Notes: generated by a model from the letters alone, not told the origin. A stretch of 64,000 nt of DNA from Stappia sp. (GCF_040110915.1 NZ_CP157793.1:694939-758938), one strand, 5' to 3'; positions 7,492 to 16,597 are shown, counted from the first letter of the stretch. Numbers and translations: made by a program.

Positions 7492-9330
7492 ATGACCGCG
7501 ACCCAACCCGTGACCCTCGTGACCGCGGCCGATGCCGCCTTTGCCCGCACGCTCGCGCAATTTCTGCTGAGCGTGCGCCGGCGTGCTCTGCATCGCGGAA
7601 CCCGGGTCGTCGTCTACGACCTCGGCATGCGCGCGCGCCAGCGCGCCGATCTCGAGAGGCGGTTTCCCTTCGCCACCGTTCGCGACTTTTCCCTCGATGA
7701 TTACCCGCCGCATGTGGCGGTCGAGGCCGGGACCTTCGCCTGGAAGCCGCTCGTCATCCGCGACGCGGCGGAGCGCAATGGCGGCCTTCTGTTCTGGTTC
7801 GACAGCGCCACGCTGTTTCGCGGCGACCTGTCGGAGCCGTTGACGGTGCTGGAGACGCATGGCGTCTACACGCTGCGGGGCCAGGCCAGTCTGGCCGAAC
7901 GCTGCATCGTGCCCGTGCGCGAGCACCTCGGTATCGACCCCGATTTCCTGCATCGACAGATCCGTGTCGGCGGGGTGATCGGCTTCGATCTGTCCCGTGC
8001 GCCCGCGCGGGACCTCCTGTCGCGCTGGGCGGATCTGGCGCTCGATCCGCAGGCCTTCCGGCCCGCGTGCCGCGCGCATAACGCCGATCAGACCGTGCTG
8101 ACCGCGCTTCTGTTCGAGATGGAGGCGGCGGGCGAACTTGTCCTGAACGACGGCGATATCGACATCTCCTCGCCCGCGCCAGTGCGCTGGATGACCTCGC
8201 GCAACAAGGTGCGCGCCGACCGTCCGCTCTGGCAGGACCCGTTCGTGCGGCTCAGCTACTGGGCCTACAAGACGGCGGATCGTCTCAATCTGCGCTGGCA
8301 GCGTTTCTATCACGGGCCGGTCGAGGGCTGGCACCGCTGGCCGAAGGAGCATTTCCAGACCTTCGTGATGCGGGCGGGCGACGCCGCGCCGACCCCGATC
8401 CGCGCGCCGGCCTCGAGCTACTATGCCGATCCGTTCCTGTGGCGTTACAAAGAACGGCTGTGGCTCTTCGTCGAGGAGTTCGTCTATTCCGACCGCCTCG
8501 GCCGGCTGGTCGCGATGGAACTCGACGACCGGCTTCGGCCGGGCCCCGTGATGCCGATCCTGCCGCTGCGCACGCACGCCTCCTATCCCTTCCTGTTCGA
8601 GGAGGACGGCCGGCTCTACATGGTGCCCGAGACCTGCGCGCTCGGGACGCTCGATCTCTATGTCTGCGAGGCCTTCCCCGACCGCTGGCGGCGTGTCCGG
8701 CGGCTCCGGGAGGGCGTCGACGCGGTGGACACGGCGCTGTTTCGCCAGGGCGGCTGGTGGTGGCTCGTGACCTGCGAGAAGCCGGCGGGCGCCGATGGGG
8801 GCCGGGGACTTTGCGTCTATCGCAGCCGGGATCTGCTGGACGGCGCCTTCGAGCCGCTGCCGGTCAATGCGGAGCGGCAGTTCGCGGACCGCGACTTCGG
8901 TTACGGTCGCGGGGCCGGCAGCGTCTTCGCCGATGGCGAGGGTCTCCTGCGGGTGATGCAGAAAAACGAGACCTACTACGGCGAGGCGGTCGAGGTGCGC
9001 CGCATCTCGGGTCTGGAAAGGGATAGCTACAGCGAGGTGGCGGTCGCGGAAGGCCATCCCTTGGAGCATGTCGCCCGGCTGGTGTCGCCGCATCACATCT
9101 CGATGCACGGCGATGCGGTCGCCTTCGATGTGCGCGACCGGCTCGGCTTCGTGTCGGGTCTGCCGGGCCTCGGCCGACGGTGGTCCGCCGTGAACGCGGC
9201 GACGAAACGGTTTCTCGGGGGCGATCCGCAGGTGCAGGATGCGCTTGCGCGGGCTGTCAGGCGTCTTTGCGCCGAGCTTCGCCCGCGCGATGGCCGCCCA
9301 CCGTCCAGCGATCCGCGAGATGGCGGATGA
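7492..9330 (+). CDS. Two-domain glycosyltransferase-like protein with GINT1-type beta-propeller
   Basis: 612 residues from ATG 7492. The first half (VTLVTAADAAFARTLAQFL, VVVYDLGM, AGTFAWKPLVI, GLLFWFDSATLF, QIRVGGVIGFDL) looks like a GT-A/GT8-type nucleotide-sugar transferase domain in which DSAT would sit at the DxD position. The second half (YYADPFLWRYKERLWLFVEE, ASYPFLFEEDGRLYMVPET, LDLYVCEAFPDRW, VDTALFRQGGWWWLVT) matches the conserved pattern of the C-terminal domain of glucosamine inositolphosphorylceramide transferase 1, found in bacterial surface-glycan proteins. The likely role is sugar transfer to a surface polymer; donor and acceptor are unknown. Its 3' end overlaps the convergent gene at 9257-9330 by 74 bases. 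The start is supported mainly by where homology begins; the ribosome site is weak. Confidence 0.7.
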   Translation: MTATQPVTLVTAADAAFARTLAQFLLSVRRRALHRGTRVVVYDLGMRARQRADLERRFPFATVRDFSLDDYPPHVAVEAGTFAWKPLVIRDAAERNGGLLFWFDSATLFRGDLSEPLTVLETHGVYTLRGQASLAERCIVPVREHLGIDPDFLHRQIRVGGVIGFDLSRAPARDLLSRWADLALDPQAFRPACRAHNADQTVLTALLFEMEAAGELVLNDGDIDISSPAPVRWMTSRNKVRADRPLWQDPFVRLSYWAYKTADRLNLRWQRFYHGPVEGWHRWPKEHFQTFVMRAGDAAPTPIRAPASSYYADPFLWRYKERLWLFVEEFVYSDRLGRLVAMELDDRLRPGPVMPILPLRTHASYPFLFEEDGRLYMVPETCALGTLDLYVCEAFPDRWRRVRRLREGVDAVDTALFRQGGWWWLVTCEKPAGADGGRGLCVYRSRDLLDGAFEPLPVNAERQFADRDFGYGRGAGSVFADGEGLLRVMQKNETYYGEAVEVRRISGLERDSYSEVAVAEGHPLEHVARLVSPHHISMHGDAVAFDVRDRLGFVSGLPGLGRRWSAVNAATKRFLGGDPQVQDALARAVRRLCAELRPRDGRPPSSDPRDGG

Positions 9331-10291
9331 CGATGGAATTGTTGCGGCTCTCGTTGCCGCCGCTGCCGCGATTGATCAGGCCGAGGCTGGTGGTCTTGTA
9401 GAACGACTGCCGGCTCCATTGCTGGAAGCCCGCGCGTTTCGCCGGAATGACGTATTTCGCCACCGCGCAATGGCCGGAAATCCACACGTCGTCGACGAAG
9501 AAGGCGGCCTCGGGCGCGCCTTCGTGGGCGAGCATCGCCGCCATCTCGGGGAAGAAGCGCGGGCGCACGAGATAGCCGGAAAACCCCTGCAGGATATCGA
9601 TGGGCATCCGGCGGCGCAGCCGCCGGGCCCGGATCGGCGCGGGCGGTTCCATGTAGAGGTTGCTGCGGATCGTCGTCGGGCGGTCGATGAAATCCTCCGG
9701 CACCACCCAGCCGGACAGGCCGAAGGCGGCGTCGGGTGTCTCCTCGGCCGCGCGGGCCAGATCGCGCAGGAAATGCGGCGGATAGATGCGGTCGTCGTCG
9801 ACCACGACGATGGCCGTATCCGCATCGACGCCGGTCAGCGTCGGAAAGAGCTTGGTCGCCGGCCCGACGTCCTCACAGCGCACGATGGTCACCGTGTCGA
9901 GCGCGGACAGCCAGTCGGGGATCTCGTAGCCGCAGCCCTCGCGGCGCGAGACATGCGGCACGTTCAACCGGATCTCGGCCGGCGGCAGCGACTGGTCGAG
10001 CAGGCTTTTCAGCGTCATTTCCAGATGCGCGATGCGGCTGGGGATCGTCGTCAGCGTGACGATCAGATCCGAGCGCGGTCCGGCCTGCACCGCGCGGTCG
10101 AGGGCGGCGAGATCGCGCCGCGCCAGCCGTGCGGTGCGCAGGAGATCGGCGACAAGCGTCTCGCCCTCGAAGAAATCGTGGACGAAAATGGCCGTTGCGG
10201 CGCCGCCGCCGAGCGCGGACAGGGCAAGCGGAAGAGCGAAGGACATGGGGCGGGCGAGACCGTCGGTCGGGGCACTGGAGCGAAAGCGCAT
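9257..10291 (-). CDS. Glycosyltransferase-type protein with DDD metal motif
   Basis: About 344 residues. An N-terminal hydrophobic segment (FALPLALSALGGGAATAIFV) suggests a membrane anchor. The body begins LIVTLTTIPSRIAHLEMTLKSLLDQ, typical of a family of bacterial GT-A proteins, and contains VVVDDDRIYPPHFL with the metal-binding DDD, then GFSGYLVRP and FFVDDVWISGH. These fit a nucleotide-diphospho-sugar transferase. No strong ribosome site marks the start: TTG 10339, ATG 10291 and ATG 10246 are all possible; I used 10291. It converges on, and overlaps by 74 bases, the neighbouring glycosyltransferase-like gene, suggesting a shared surface-polysaccharide theme. Confidence 0.7.
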   Translation of the reverse strand: MRFRSSAPTDGLARPMSFALPLALSALGGGAATAIFVHDFFEGETLVADLLRTARLARRDLAALDRAVQAGPRSDLIVTLTTIPSRIAHLEMTLKSLLDQSLPPAEIRLNVPHVSRREGCGYEIPDWLSALDTVTIVRCEDVGPATKLFPTLTGVDADTAIVVVDDDRIYPPHFLRDLARAAEETPDAAFGLSGWVVPEDFIDRPTTIRSNLYMEPPAPIRARRLRRRMPIDILQGFSGYLVRPRFFPEMAAMLAHEGAPEAAFFVDDVWISGHCAVAKYVIPAKRAGFQQWSRQSFYKTTSLGLINRGSGGNESRNNSIVIRHLADRWTVGGHRAGEARRKDA

Positions 10292-10369
10292 GGGGAGCGA
10301 AAGCGCGCGGACAGTCGCCGCCGCTCCGCTTTCTGTCAAGGGCGCGGGGCGCGCCGGGCGGATGCGTCC

Positions 10370-10954
10370 TCAGCCCGCCTGCTGCCATTCGCGCACCGCG
10401 TCGAGCGGCCACAGCAGCATCAGCACGTTGAGCGTGAGATTGTCGCGGATGACGGCGGCGGCGACGATCTCCAGCGCCAGCCCCAGCGCGACGCTCGCCG
10501 CCACCGGCAGGCGCAGCGCCAGCCAGAAGCCGAGGAGCATCCACACGATGTCGAAGACCGAGTTGATCACGCTGTCGCCGATGTAGCCCATTGCGATGGT
10601 CACCTCGCGGTAGCGCTCGATGACCGGCGGGCTGTTTTCCACGATCTCCCAGGCGGCCTCGATGACGATTGCCGCGACCGCCCGCCAGCGCAGGGCGAGC
10701 GAGGGTGTGAGCAGATGCAGGGCCCAGTAGAACAGCAGGCCGTGGACGATGTGCGAGGGCGTGTACCAGTCGGCGATGTGCTGCGAGTTCTCCGCCGAGG
10801 CGACGTCGCCGCTCCACAGTTTCACCGTGCCGCAGGTGCAGATCGGCTCGCGCCCCATGCCGAGCAGGATGACGGCGGTCAGTGCCGTCAGCACCACCCC
10901 GGCGAGGATGGCCGTCGTGCGGCTGTGCGGGGAGAGGGCGAAGCGGGAAGCCAT
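10370..10954 (-). CDS. DUF2585 (UPF0314) membrane protein
   Basis: 194 residues. It has the family's conserved block CTCGTVKLWSGDV ... ENSQHIADWYTPSHIVHGLLFYW after a first transmembrane helix (TTAILAGVVLTALTAVILLG), then hydrophobic segments and AAWEIVENSPPVIERYR. DUF2585 proteins are conserved in alphaproteobacteria and have no assigned function. ATG 10954 is chosen with AAGGA about eight bases upstream; ATG 10975 is an alternative. It lies divergent from prfC, about 250 bases away. Confidence 0.85.
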   Translation of the reverse strand: MASRFALSPHSRTTAILAGVVLTALTAVILLGMGREPICTCGTVKLWSGDVASAENSQHIADWYTPSHIVHGLLFYWALHLLTPSLALRWRAVAAIVIEAAWEIVENSPPVIERYREVTIAMGYIGDSVINSVFDIVWMLLGFWLALRLPVAASVALGLALEIVAAAVIRDNLTLNVLMLLWPLDAVREWQQAG

Positions 10955-11200
10955 GCGGGGATCCTTGCCGGGCATCTGGGACGAGAGGGGCGGGCGCGAG
11001 AGGGGCTCGGGCAATCGCGCGCGAGTGTAGCCGCGCCCGGGCGAACCGCAATCCCGCCGGCGCATCGGGCATCGTTGCGCGCGATCACACAAGGCGGCAC
11101 TGGCATTCGGGGCGGGAAATGAATAGATGTGCGGGCACTGCATCGGCGGGAAACGGCGCGGCACGCCCGTTCGCCGACCCGAATACCTCAAGGAGACGGC

Positions 11201-12832
11201 ATGAGCCTCACCGACACGCAGGCGCCGGCCGCAAACGGCGCCGCGGCGCCTTATCTCACGCGCCGGACCTTCGCGATCATCTCGCACCCGGACGCGGGCA
11301 AGACCACGCTGACGGAAAAGCTGCTCCTGTCGGGCGGCGCGATCCGGGCGGCGGGCCAGGTGCGGGCGCGTGGCGAGCGGCGCCGCGCGCGCTCCGACTG
11401 GATGAAGATCGAGCAGGAACGCGGCATCTCGGTGTCCTCGTCGGTGATGACCTTCGAGCGCGACGGCATCACCTTCAACCTGCTCGACACGCCGGGCCAC
11501 GAGGACTTCTCGGAAGACACCTACCGCACGCTGACCGCCGTCGACGCGGCGATCATGGTGATCGACGCGGCCAAGGGCATCGAGACCCAGACGCGCAAGC
11601 TCTTCGAGGTGTGCCGGCTGCGCGACATCCCGATCATCACCTTCGTCAACAAGATCGACCGCGAGGGGCGCGATCCGCTGGAGGCGCTGGACGAGATCCA
11701 GGAGGCGCTCGCCCTCGACGTGACGCCGATGACCTGGCCGGTCGGCATGGGCTCCGATTTCTTCGGCGTCTACGACTGGCGGGCCAAGCGCTTCATGACG
11801 TCGGGCGAGGGGCGCGGCCAGCGCTGCGACACGGTGATCGAGGTCGACGGTCCGCGCGACGACAAACTCACCGACACCGTCTTCGCGCATGTGCTCGACG
11901 CGCTGGAGGAAAACGTCGAACTCGGCGCCGACGCCTATCCCGCCTTCGACCGCGAGGCGTTTCTGGAAGGCCACATGACGCCGGTGTTCTTCGGCTCGGC
12001 GCTGCGCGATTACGGGGTGGAGGAGATCATTTCCTTCATCGCCGGCTTCGGGCCTGCGCCCCATTCCCAGCCGGCCACCAGCCGCGTCATTCGCCCGGAG
12101 GAACCGAAGGTCTCCGGCTTCGTGTTCAAGGTGCAGGCCAACATGGACCCCAAGCACCGCGACCGCATCGCCTTCGTGCGGCTGTGTTCGGGCACCTTCA
12201 AGCGGGGCATGAAGCTCAAGCACGTGCGCGCCGGCAAGACCATCGCGGTCTCCGCGCCGATCTTCTTCTTCGCCGAGGAGCGCGAACTCGCCGAAACCGC
12301 CTATCCCGGCGATGTGATCGGCGTGCCGAACCACGGACAATTGCGCGTCGGCGACACGCTGACGGAGGGCGAGGAGATCCATGTCACCGGCCTGCCCGCC
12401 TTCGCGCCGGAAGTTCTGCGCCGCGTGCGCCTGTCCGACACCATGCGCGTGAAGCAGATGCGCCAGGGGCTTCAGGATCTGGCGGAAGAGGGTCTGGTGC
12501 AGATCTTCAAGCCGCAGATCGGCGCCAACTGGATCGTCGGCGTGGTCGGCGTGCTGCAGCTCGATGTGGTGATCGAGCGGCTCAAGGTCGAATACGGCAC
12601 CGAGATAGGCTTCGACCCGGTGCAGTACAACACCGCGCGCTGGGTGGAATGCGACGACGAGACGACCCTGCGCAAGTTCCTCGACAGCAACCGGGGAAGC
12701 CTCGCCCAGGACCGCGACGACCGGCCGGTGTTCCTGTTCAAGAACGCCTGGGAGGTCAACTACATCTCCGAGAAGAACCCGGACATCCGATTCCGTGAAA
12801 CGCGGGAGATCGTCCACAATCCGGACACTTAG
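11201..12832 (+). CDS. prfC: Peptide chain release factor 3
   Basis: 543 residues, slightly longer than the usual 529 because of an Ala-rich N-terminal extension. RF3 is the translational GTPase that removes RF1/RF2 from the ribosome after peptide release. GTPase motifs are complete: SHPDAGKTTLTEKLL (G1), a switch I region with SDWMKIEQERGISV, LDTPGHEDF (G3) and FVNKIDREGRD (G4). Domains II and III follow (VFKVQANMDPKHRDRIAFVR; GVLQLDVVIERLKVEY). ATG 11201 has AAGGAGACGGC upstream. A strong terminator follows. Confidence 0.97.
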   Translation: MSLTDTQAPAANGAAAPYLTRRTFAIISHPDAGKTTLTEKLLLSGGAIRAAGQVRARGERRRARSDWMKIEQERGISVSSSVMTFERDGITFNLLDTPGHEDFSEDTYRTLTAVDAAIMVIDAAKGIETQTRKLFEVCRLRDIPIITFVNKIDREGRDPLEALDEIQEALALDVTPMTWPVGMGSDFFGVYDWRAKRFMTSGEGRGQRCDTVIEVDGPRDDKLTDTVFAHVLDALEENVELGADAYPAFDREAFLEGHMTPVFFGSALRDYGVEEIISFIAGFGPAPHSQPATSRVIRPEEPKVSGFVFKVQANMDPKHRDRIAFVRLCSGTFKRGMKLKHVRAGKTIAVSAPIFFFAEERELAETAYPGDVIGVPNHGQLRVGDTLTEGEEIHVTGLPAFAPEVLRRVRLSDTMRVKQMRQGLQDLAEEGLVQIFKPQIGANWIVGVVGVLQLDVVIERLKVEYGTEIGFDPVQYNTARWVECDDETTLRKFLDSNRGSLAQDRDDRPVFLFKNAWEVNYISEKNPDIRFRETREIVHNPDT

Positions 12833-12889
12833 GGCGCATATGCAGGGGGCGGATCCCGCATCCGCCGACCGGAGGCTTTCAGCGAGAGG

Positions 12890-12914
12890 AAAGGCGCAGT
12901 GTGTGCGCCTTTTT
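12890..12914 (+). terminator. Rho-independent terminator of prfC
   Basis: Perfect 9-bp stem AAAGGCGCA (12890-12898) / TGCGCCTTT (12904-12912), loop GTGTG, ending in a run of five T (12910-12914). Confidence 0.9.
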
Positions 12915-12915
12915 A

Positions 12916-12944
12916 TTGCATTCGGCGCGGAATCGGCTTATCTA
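12916..12944 (+). promoter_or_regulatory. Candidate promoter of the Nudix gene
   Basis: TTGCAT (12916-12921), a 17-base spacer and TATCTA (12939-12944), within the AT-richest stretch of this intergenic region and directly after the prfC terminator. It argues that translation of the Nudix gene starts downstream, at TTG 13013. Confidence 0.5.
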
Positions 12945-13012
12945 TACAAATCATCGCAGGCGCATTGCGCCGCTTTCCCGACAGTTCCGCACCGCCTGGA
13001 GGTCAGGTTTCC

Positions 13013-13522
13013 TTGGCCATTGCCGACACATATGCCCCGCGTCTGTCCCAGCGTATTTCCCATGCGCTGGAGGCCGCGCGCCTGTGGCTCGGCGGCAAGC
13101 CGCCGGCGATCCAGGTGGCGGCGCTGCCGTGGCGGCGCGTGCCCGGCGGGCGGGTCGAGGTGCTGTTGGCGACGAGCCGCGACACCGGACGCTGGGTGTT
13201 GCCCAAGGGCTGGCCGAAGAAGGGGCAGAGCCTGAGCGCCACGGCGGCCGAGGAGGCTTGGGAAGAGGCCGGGCTGTCGGGCCGCATCGCCGCCAAGGCG
13301 CTTGGAACCTTCGACTATCGCAAGCGGTTGAACAGCGGTCTGCACCGGCGCGTGCGGGTGTCGGTCTTCGCGCTGGCCGTGACCGAGGCGGCCGACGTCT
13401 TCCCCGAGAAGGGCGAGCGGACCCTGCAGTGGTTTTCGCCCGAGGAAGCGGCGCGACGGGTGCACGAGCCGCAGCTTGCTGCGCTCTTGCGCAATCCGGC
13501 TGTCATCAAGTCCCTGATATGA
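13013..13522 (+). CDS. Nudix hydrolase
   Basis: 169 residues from TTG 13013, which has GGAGG and a closer AGG upstream; a GTG at 12899 would start inside the prfC terminator and is rejected. The Nudix box is recognisable as PKGWPKKGQSLSATAAEEAW followed by EEAGL. Compared with the canonical GX5EX7REUXEEXGU, Gln replaces the first Glu and Glu replaces the Arg, while the catalytic EExG core is kept. This resembles alphaproteobacterial diphosphoinositol polyphosphate phosphohydrolase-like members. The substrate cannot be read from sequence. The gene precedes pit by about 80 bases. Confidence 0.85.
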   Translation: MAIADTYAPRLSQRISHALEAARLWLGGKPPAIQVAALPWRRVPGGRVEVLLATSRDTGRWVLPKGWPKKGQSLSATAAEEAWEEAGLSGRIAAKALGTFDYRKRLNSGLHRRVRVSVFALAVTEAADVFPEKGERTLQWFSPEEAARRVHEPQLAALLRNPAVIKSLI

Positions 13523-13601
13523 TCGACGCGTCCGTGCGCCGCACCGGCGCGCGCGTGGCTTGGCGGGCACAATCCGGGCGCGGACGATCCGGGCGGGAGC
13601 G

Positions 13602-15086
13602 ATGATGGATCTGCGACGCCCCCGCGCACGGGGCACGACGCTCGACAAGGATCTCGACAAGCTCGGCTATGTCGAGGAGGCGACCGCCTTCGTGTCGCGC
13701 TCCCTGCTGTCGGTCGGCTTCGGCCTGTTGTTCCTGGTGCTGACGGGCAGTCTCGCCGCGGTCTTCGTGGTGGACAGCCCCCATTGGGTGCTTCTGTCCG
13801 CCGCCCTCGTCATCGGCGGCTACATGGCGCTCAACATCGGCGCCAACGATGTCGCCAACAACGTCGGCCCGGCGGTGGGCGCGCGCGTGCTCACCATGAC
13901 GAGCGCCCTGGCGCTCGCCGCCCTGTGCGAAAGCGCCGGCGCGCTGCTCGCCGGCAGCGAGGTGGTGACCACCATCTCCACCCGCATCGTCGCTCCGGGC
14001 GGTTTCGCGACGCCGCTCGACCTCGCCTTCGTGATGCTCGCCGCGCTGGTGGCCGCCGCCTTGTGGATCAATCTGGCGACGGTGATCGGCGCGCCGGTCT
14101 CCACCACGCATTCGATCGTCGGCGCCGTCGTCGGCGCGGGTGTTGCCGCCGCCGGTCCGCAGGTGGTCGACTGGTCGACCGTCGGGGCCATTGCCGCGAC
14201 CTGGGTGATCTCTCCGCTCGCCGGAGCCCTGGCGGCGGCGCTGTTGCTGGCCTTCGTCTCGGCGGTGATCTTCGAGCGGGCGGACCGGCAGGCCGCCGCG
14301 CAAGTCTGGCTGCCGGTGCTCTTCGGCGCGATGGCCGGCACCTTCGCCCTCTATCTGGTTCTGGTCGGTCTGCCGCGCGTCGGCGACGAGGTCACGCTCT
14401 TGCAGGATGTCGCCATCGCGGGCGTGGCCGCCTTCGGGGCCTGGGCCCTCGCGCGGCCTTGGGTGGTGCGCGCGCTCCGCGATCTTCAGGCGCGGGACCG
14501 GGCGCTGAAGCATCTGTTTCGCGTGCCGCTGATCGCGGCGGCCGCCATTCTCTCCTTTGCCCATGGGGCGAACGACGTCGCCAATGCGGTCGGCCCGGTC
14601 GCGGCCATCGTGTCGGGGCTGACCGGCGTCGAGGCGGAGGCGGCCGGCGTGCTCTGGCTCCTGCCGGTGCTGCTGGTCGGCGCGCTCGGGATCTCCCTCG
14701 GCCTCCTGCTGTTCGGGCCGCGTCTGGTGCATATGGTCGGCGAACGGATCACCCGCCTCAATCCGATGCGGGCCTTTTGCGTGGCGCTCGCCACCGCGGC
14801 GACGGTGCTCACCGCCAGCGGAGCGGGCCTGCCGGTCTCCTCCACCCATATTGTCGTCGGCGCGGTGTTCGGCGTCGGCTTCTACCGCGAATGGAACGCG
14901 AACCGCAGCCGCCTGCGGCGCTTGCGCGCGGGCCACGGCGGGGCGATGGACCCGGTCGAGGGGCGCCGCCGCCGGCTCGTCCGCCGCGCCCATGTGCTGA
15001 CCATCGTCTCGGCCTGGTGCATCACCTTTCCTCTGAGCGGCCTGCTGGCCGCCGCGGTCTGGCACCTCTTCGCGCTGGTGCGCTAG
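13602..15086 (+). CDS. pit: Inorganic phosphate transporter, PiT family
   Basis: 494 residues with the internally duplicated PiT signature: GANDVANNVGPAVGAR near residue 85 and GANDVANAVGPVAAIV near residue 325. Around ten hydrophobic segments and GAPVSTTHSIVGAVVG / GLPVSSTHIVVGAVFG repeats complete the fold. It should carry phosphate symport across the inner membrane at low affinity. ATG 13602 follows GGGCGGGAGCG; ATG 13605 is the next codon. No PhoU/Pap partner lies next to it. A conserved palindromic element follows directly after the stop. Confidence 0.93.
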   Translation: MMDLRRPRARGTTLDKDLDKLGYVEEATAFVSRSLLSVGFGLLFLVLTGSLAAVFVVDSPHWVLLSAALVIGGYMALNIGANDVANNVGPAVGARVLTMTSALALAALCESAGALLAGSEVVTTISTRIVAPGGFATPLDLAFVMLAALVAAALWINLATVIGAPVSTTHSIVGAVVGAGVAAAGPQVVDWSTVGAIAATWVISPLAGALAAALLLAFVSAVIFERADRQAAAQVWLPVLFGAMAGTFALYLVLVGLPRVGDEVTLLQDVAIAGVAAFGAWALARPWVVRALRDLQARDRALKHLFRVPLIAAAAILSFAHGANDVANAVGPVAAIVSGLTGVEAEAAGVLWLLPVLLVGALGISLGLLLFGPRLVHMVGERITRLNPMRAFCVALATAATVLTASGAGLPVSSTHIVVGAVFGVGFYREWNANRSRLRRLRAGHGGAMDPVEGRRRRLVRRAHVLTIVSAWCITFPLSGLLAAAVWHLFALVR

Positions 15087-15087
15087 A

Positions 15088-15187
15088 GCAATTTCAGCAA
15101 AGGTTGGAGCCTTTGCGCTCGCGAAATTGCGTAAAAACAGAGACATAGCGCATTTCGCGTGATTCAGGTTTCACGAGAAATGCGCTA
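15088..15187. repeat. Double palindromic intergenic element downstream of pit
   Basis: Two nested inverted repeats in 100 bases. The first has arms GCAATTTC (15088-15095) / GAAATTGC (15123-15130) with an inner GCAAAGG (15097-15103) / CCTTTGC (15110-15116). The second has 11-base arms TAGCGCATTTC (15146-15156) / GAAATGCGCTA (15177-15187) with an inner CGTGA / TCACG. The element is markedly less GC-rich than its surroundings and begins one base after the pit stop codon. It looks like a mobile-type intergenic repeat of the kind common in Hyphomicrobiales genomes and may also act as transcript terminator or stabiliser. Confidence 0.8.
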
Positions 15188-15238
15188 GAGTGTGACGCGT
15201 GCCGCCGACGCCCGCGTGCGAAAAGAAGACCCGTCATC

Positions 15239-16597
15239 ATGTTGCATCGCCCCTATCGCCGTCGTCTGGAGGCCGATCTCGCCCGCTGGGTGGAGAAGGG
15301 CTGGATCAGCGCGGAGGCCGCCGCCCGCATCCGGGGGGACGTCGCCGCCGGCACGGGCGCCGACCGGTTTCGCCTGCCGGCGCTGCTCGGCGGGATCGGC
15401 GCCATCTGTCTGGCGCTGGCCGTCGTCGCCTTCGTCGCGGCGAACTGGGAGGCGATCCCCCGGCCGGCGAAGCTCGCCGGCATCGCCGGGCTTCTGATCG
15501 CCGCGCATGGGGTCGCCGGCTGGAGCGCGACACGAGGTCTCAACCGCATCGCCGATCTGGCGACGCTCTTCGCCACGCTTGTCTTCGTCGCGGGCTTGGC
15601 CCTCGTCGGGCAGATGTATCACCTGCCGACCGACTGGGCGGGCGGGGCCATGCTGGTCGTGCTGGGCGCGCTCGCCGCCGCCTGGGGCACGGGCTCGCGC
15701 GCATCGCTCGTCGTTGCGGCGCTCGCTTCGCTGGTCTGGCTGGCCTGGCGCGAGGACGTGCCGACGTTCACGCCCGCCGGGCTGCTGATCGCGGGGCTTC
15801 TGCTTGCCGCGACCATCGCCCATGTGATCCGCCATCCCTCGCTCGCCGGGCGCTGGGCGGTGCTGGCGCATGCGGGCGGCACCTATGCCTGGCTGGTGGC
15901 CGGCGCGCTGCATGGCCGTGCCATCGCGCAGGACGACACGATCGGGTCGGCGGTGCTGCTTGCCCACCTGTCCCTTGCTGCCGCGCTCGCCGTCTGGGGC
16001 TACGCGCTTTCGCGCGACGAGCGCCTGTCCGCGCGCGTCGGCGTGGGTCTGCGGGGGCTTGCCGGGGCCGCGATGTATCTCGGCGTGGTGCTGCTGGCGG
16101 GCGGCGTGATGGTGACGTTGGTCATTGCCTTTGCACTCGACGCGGCGGAGATCGACGCAGGCGCCGTTCTCACGCTCTGGCCCGTGGTTCTCATGCTGGC
16201 AGGGGCCTCCATCGGCGCCGGCTGGCTCGTGGGCAAGGGATCGACGCGCGCGGCCGCTCTCGGCATTGCGGTCGCCGGCCTCGCGGGCCCTGTCGTCGCG
16301 CTGGCGCTGGTCGCCGTGCCGGGGCTGATCGTGCTGCATGCGGTGCTGGCACTCGGCGCGATGATCGCCATCGCCATGGCCGGTTCAGGCGCGCATCTCC
16401 TGTCCTGGACCCTTATCGGCAATCTCGGCATCGCCGCCGTGCTGCTGTTCCTGCTGCAGGAGACCGTCGGTTCGCTGCTCGGCCAGTCCGTGTTCTTCCT
16501 GTTGGCCGGAGTGGTGCTGATCGCCGTCGCGGGGTTGAGCGCGCGGATGGTGAAACGCCGTTCCGCATCGCTCCACGAGCAGGGGGAGGGCGCGTGA
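15239..16597 (+). CDS. DUF2157 multi-pass membrane protein
   Basis: 452 residues. The start RRLEADLARWVEKGWISAEAAARI and then LLGGIGAICLALAVVAFVAANW are the DUF2157 pattern: a short soluble lead followed by about 12-13 hydrophobic helices. The function is unknown. It overlaps the next gene by one base (TGATG) and that partner is a GDYXXLXY protein; this pairing recurs in many proteobacteria. ATG 15239 has only a weak AAGAAG site. A coupled transcription unit of the two is near certain. Confidence 0.85.
   Translation: MLHRPYRRRLEADLARWVEKGWISAEAAARIRGDVAAGTGADRFRLPALLGGIGAICLALAVVAFVAANWEAIPRPAKLAGIAGLLIAAHGVAGWSATRGLNRIADLATLFATLVFVAGLALVGQMYHLPTDWAGGAMLVVLGALAAAWGTGSRASLVVAALASLVWLAWREDVPTFTPAGLLIAGLLLAATIAHVIRHPSLAGRWAVLAHAGGTYAWLVAGALHGRAIAQDDTIGSAVLLAHLSLAAALAVWGYALSRDERLSARVGVGLRGLAGAAMYLGVVLLAGGVMVTLVIAFALDAAEIDAGAVLTLWPVVLMLAGASIGAGWLVGKGSTRAAALGIAVAGLAGPVVALALVAVPGLIVLHAVLALGAMIAIAMAGSGAHLLSWTLIGNLGIAAVLLFLLQETVGSLLGQSVFFLLAGVVLIAVAGLSARMVKRRSASLHEQGEGA

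Noticed and set aside
9239..11122. A 627-codon plus-strand frame across the glycosyltransferase and DUF2585 genes
   Set aside because: Antisense shadow: low-complexity composition, no motif, while both minus-strand proteins have family signatures.
12899..13012. Upstream GTG start for the Nudix gene
   Set aside because: It would begin within the prfC terminator hairpin and before a likely promoter; TTG 13013 has a ribosome site and matches the expected domain start.
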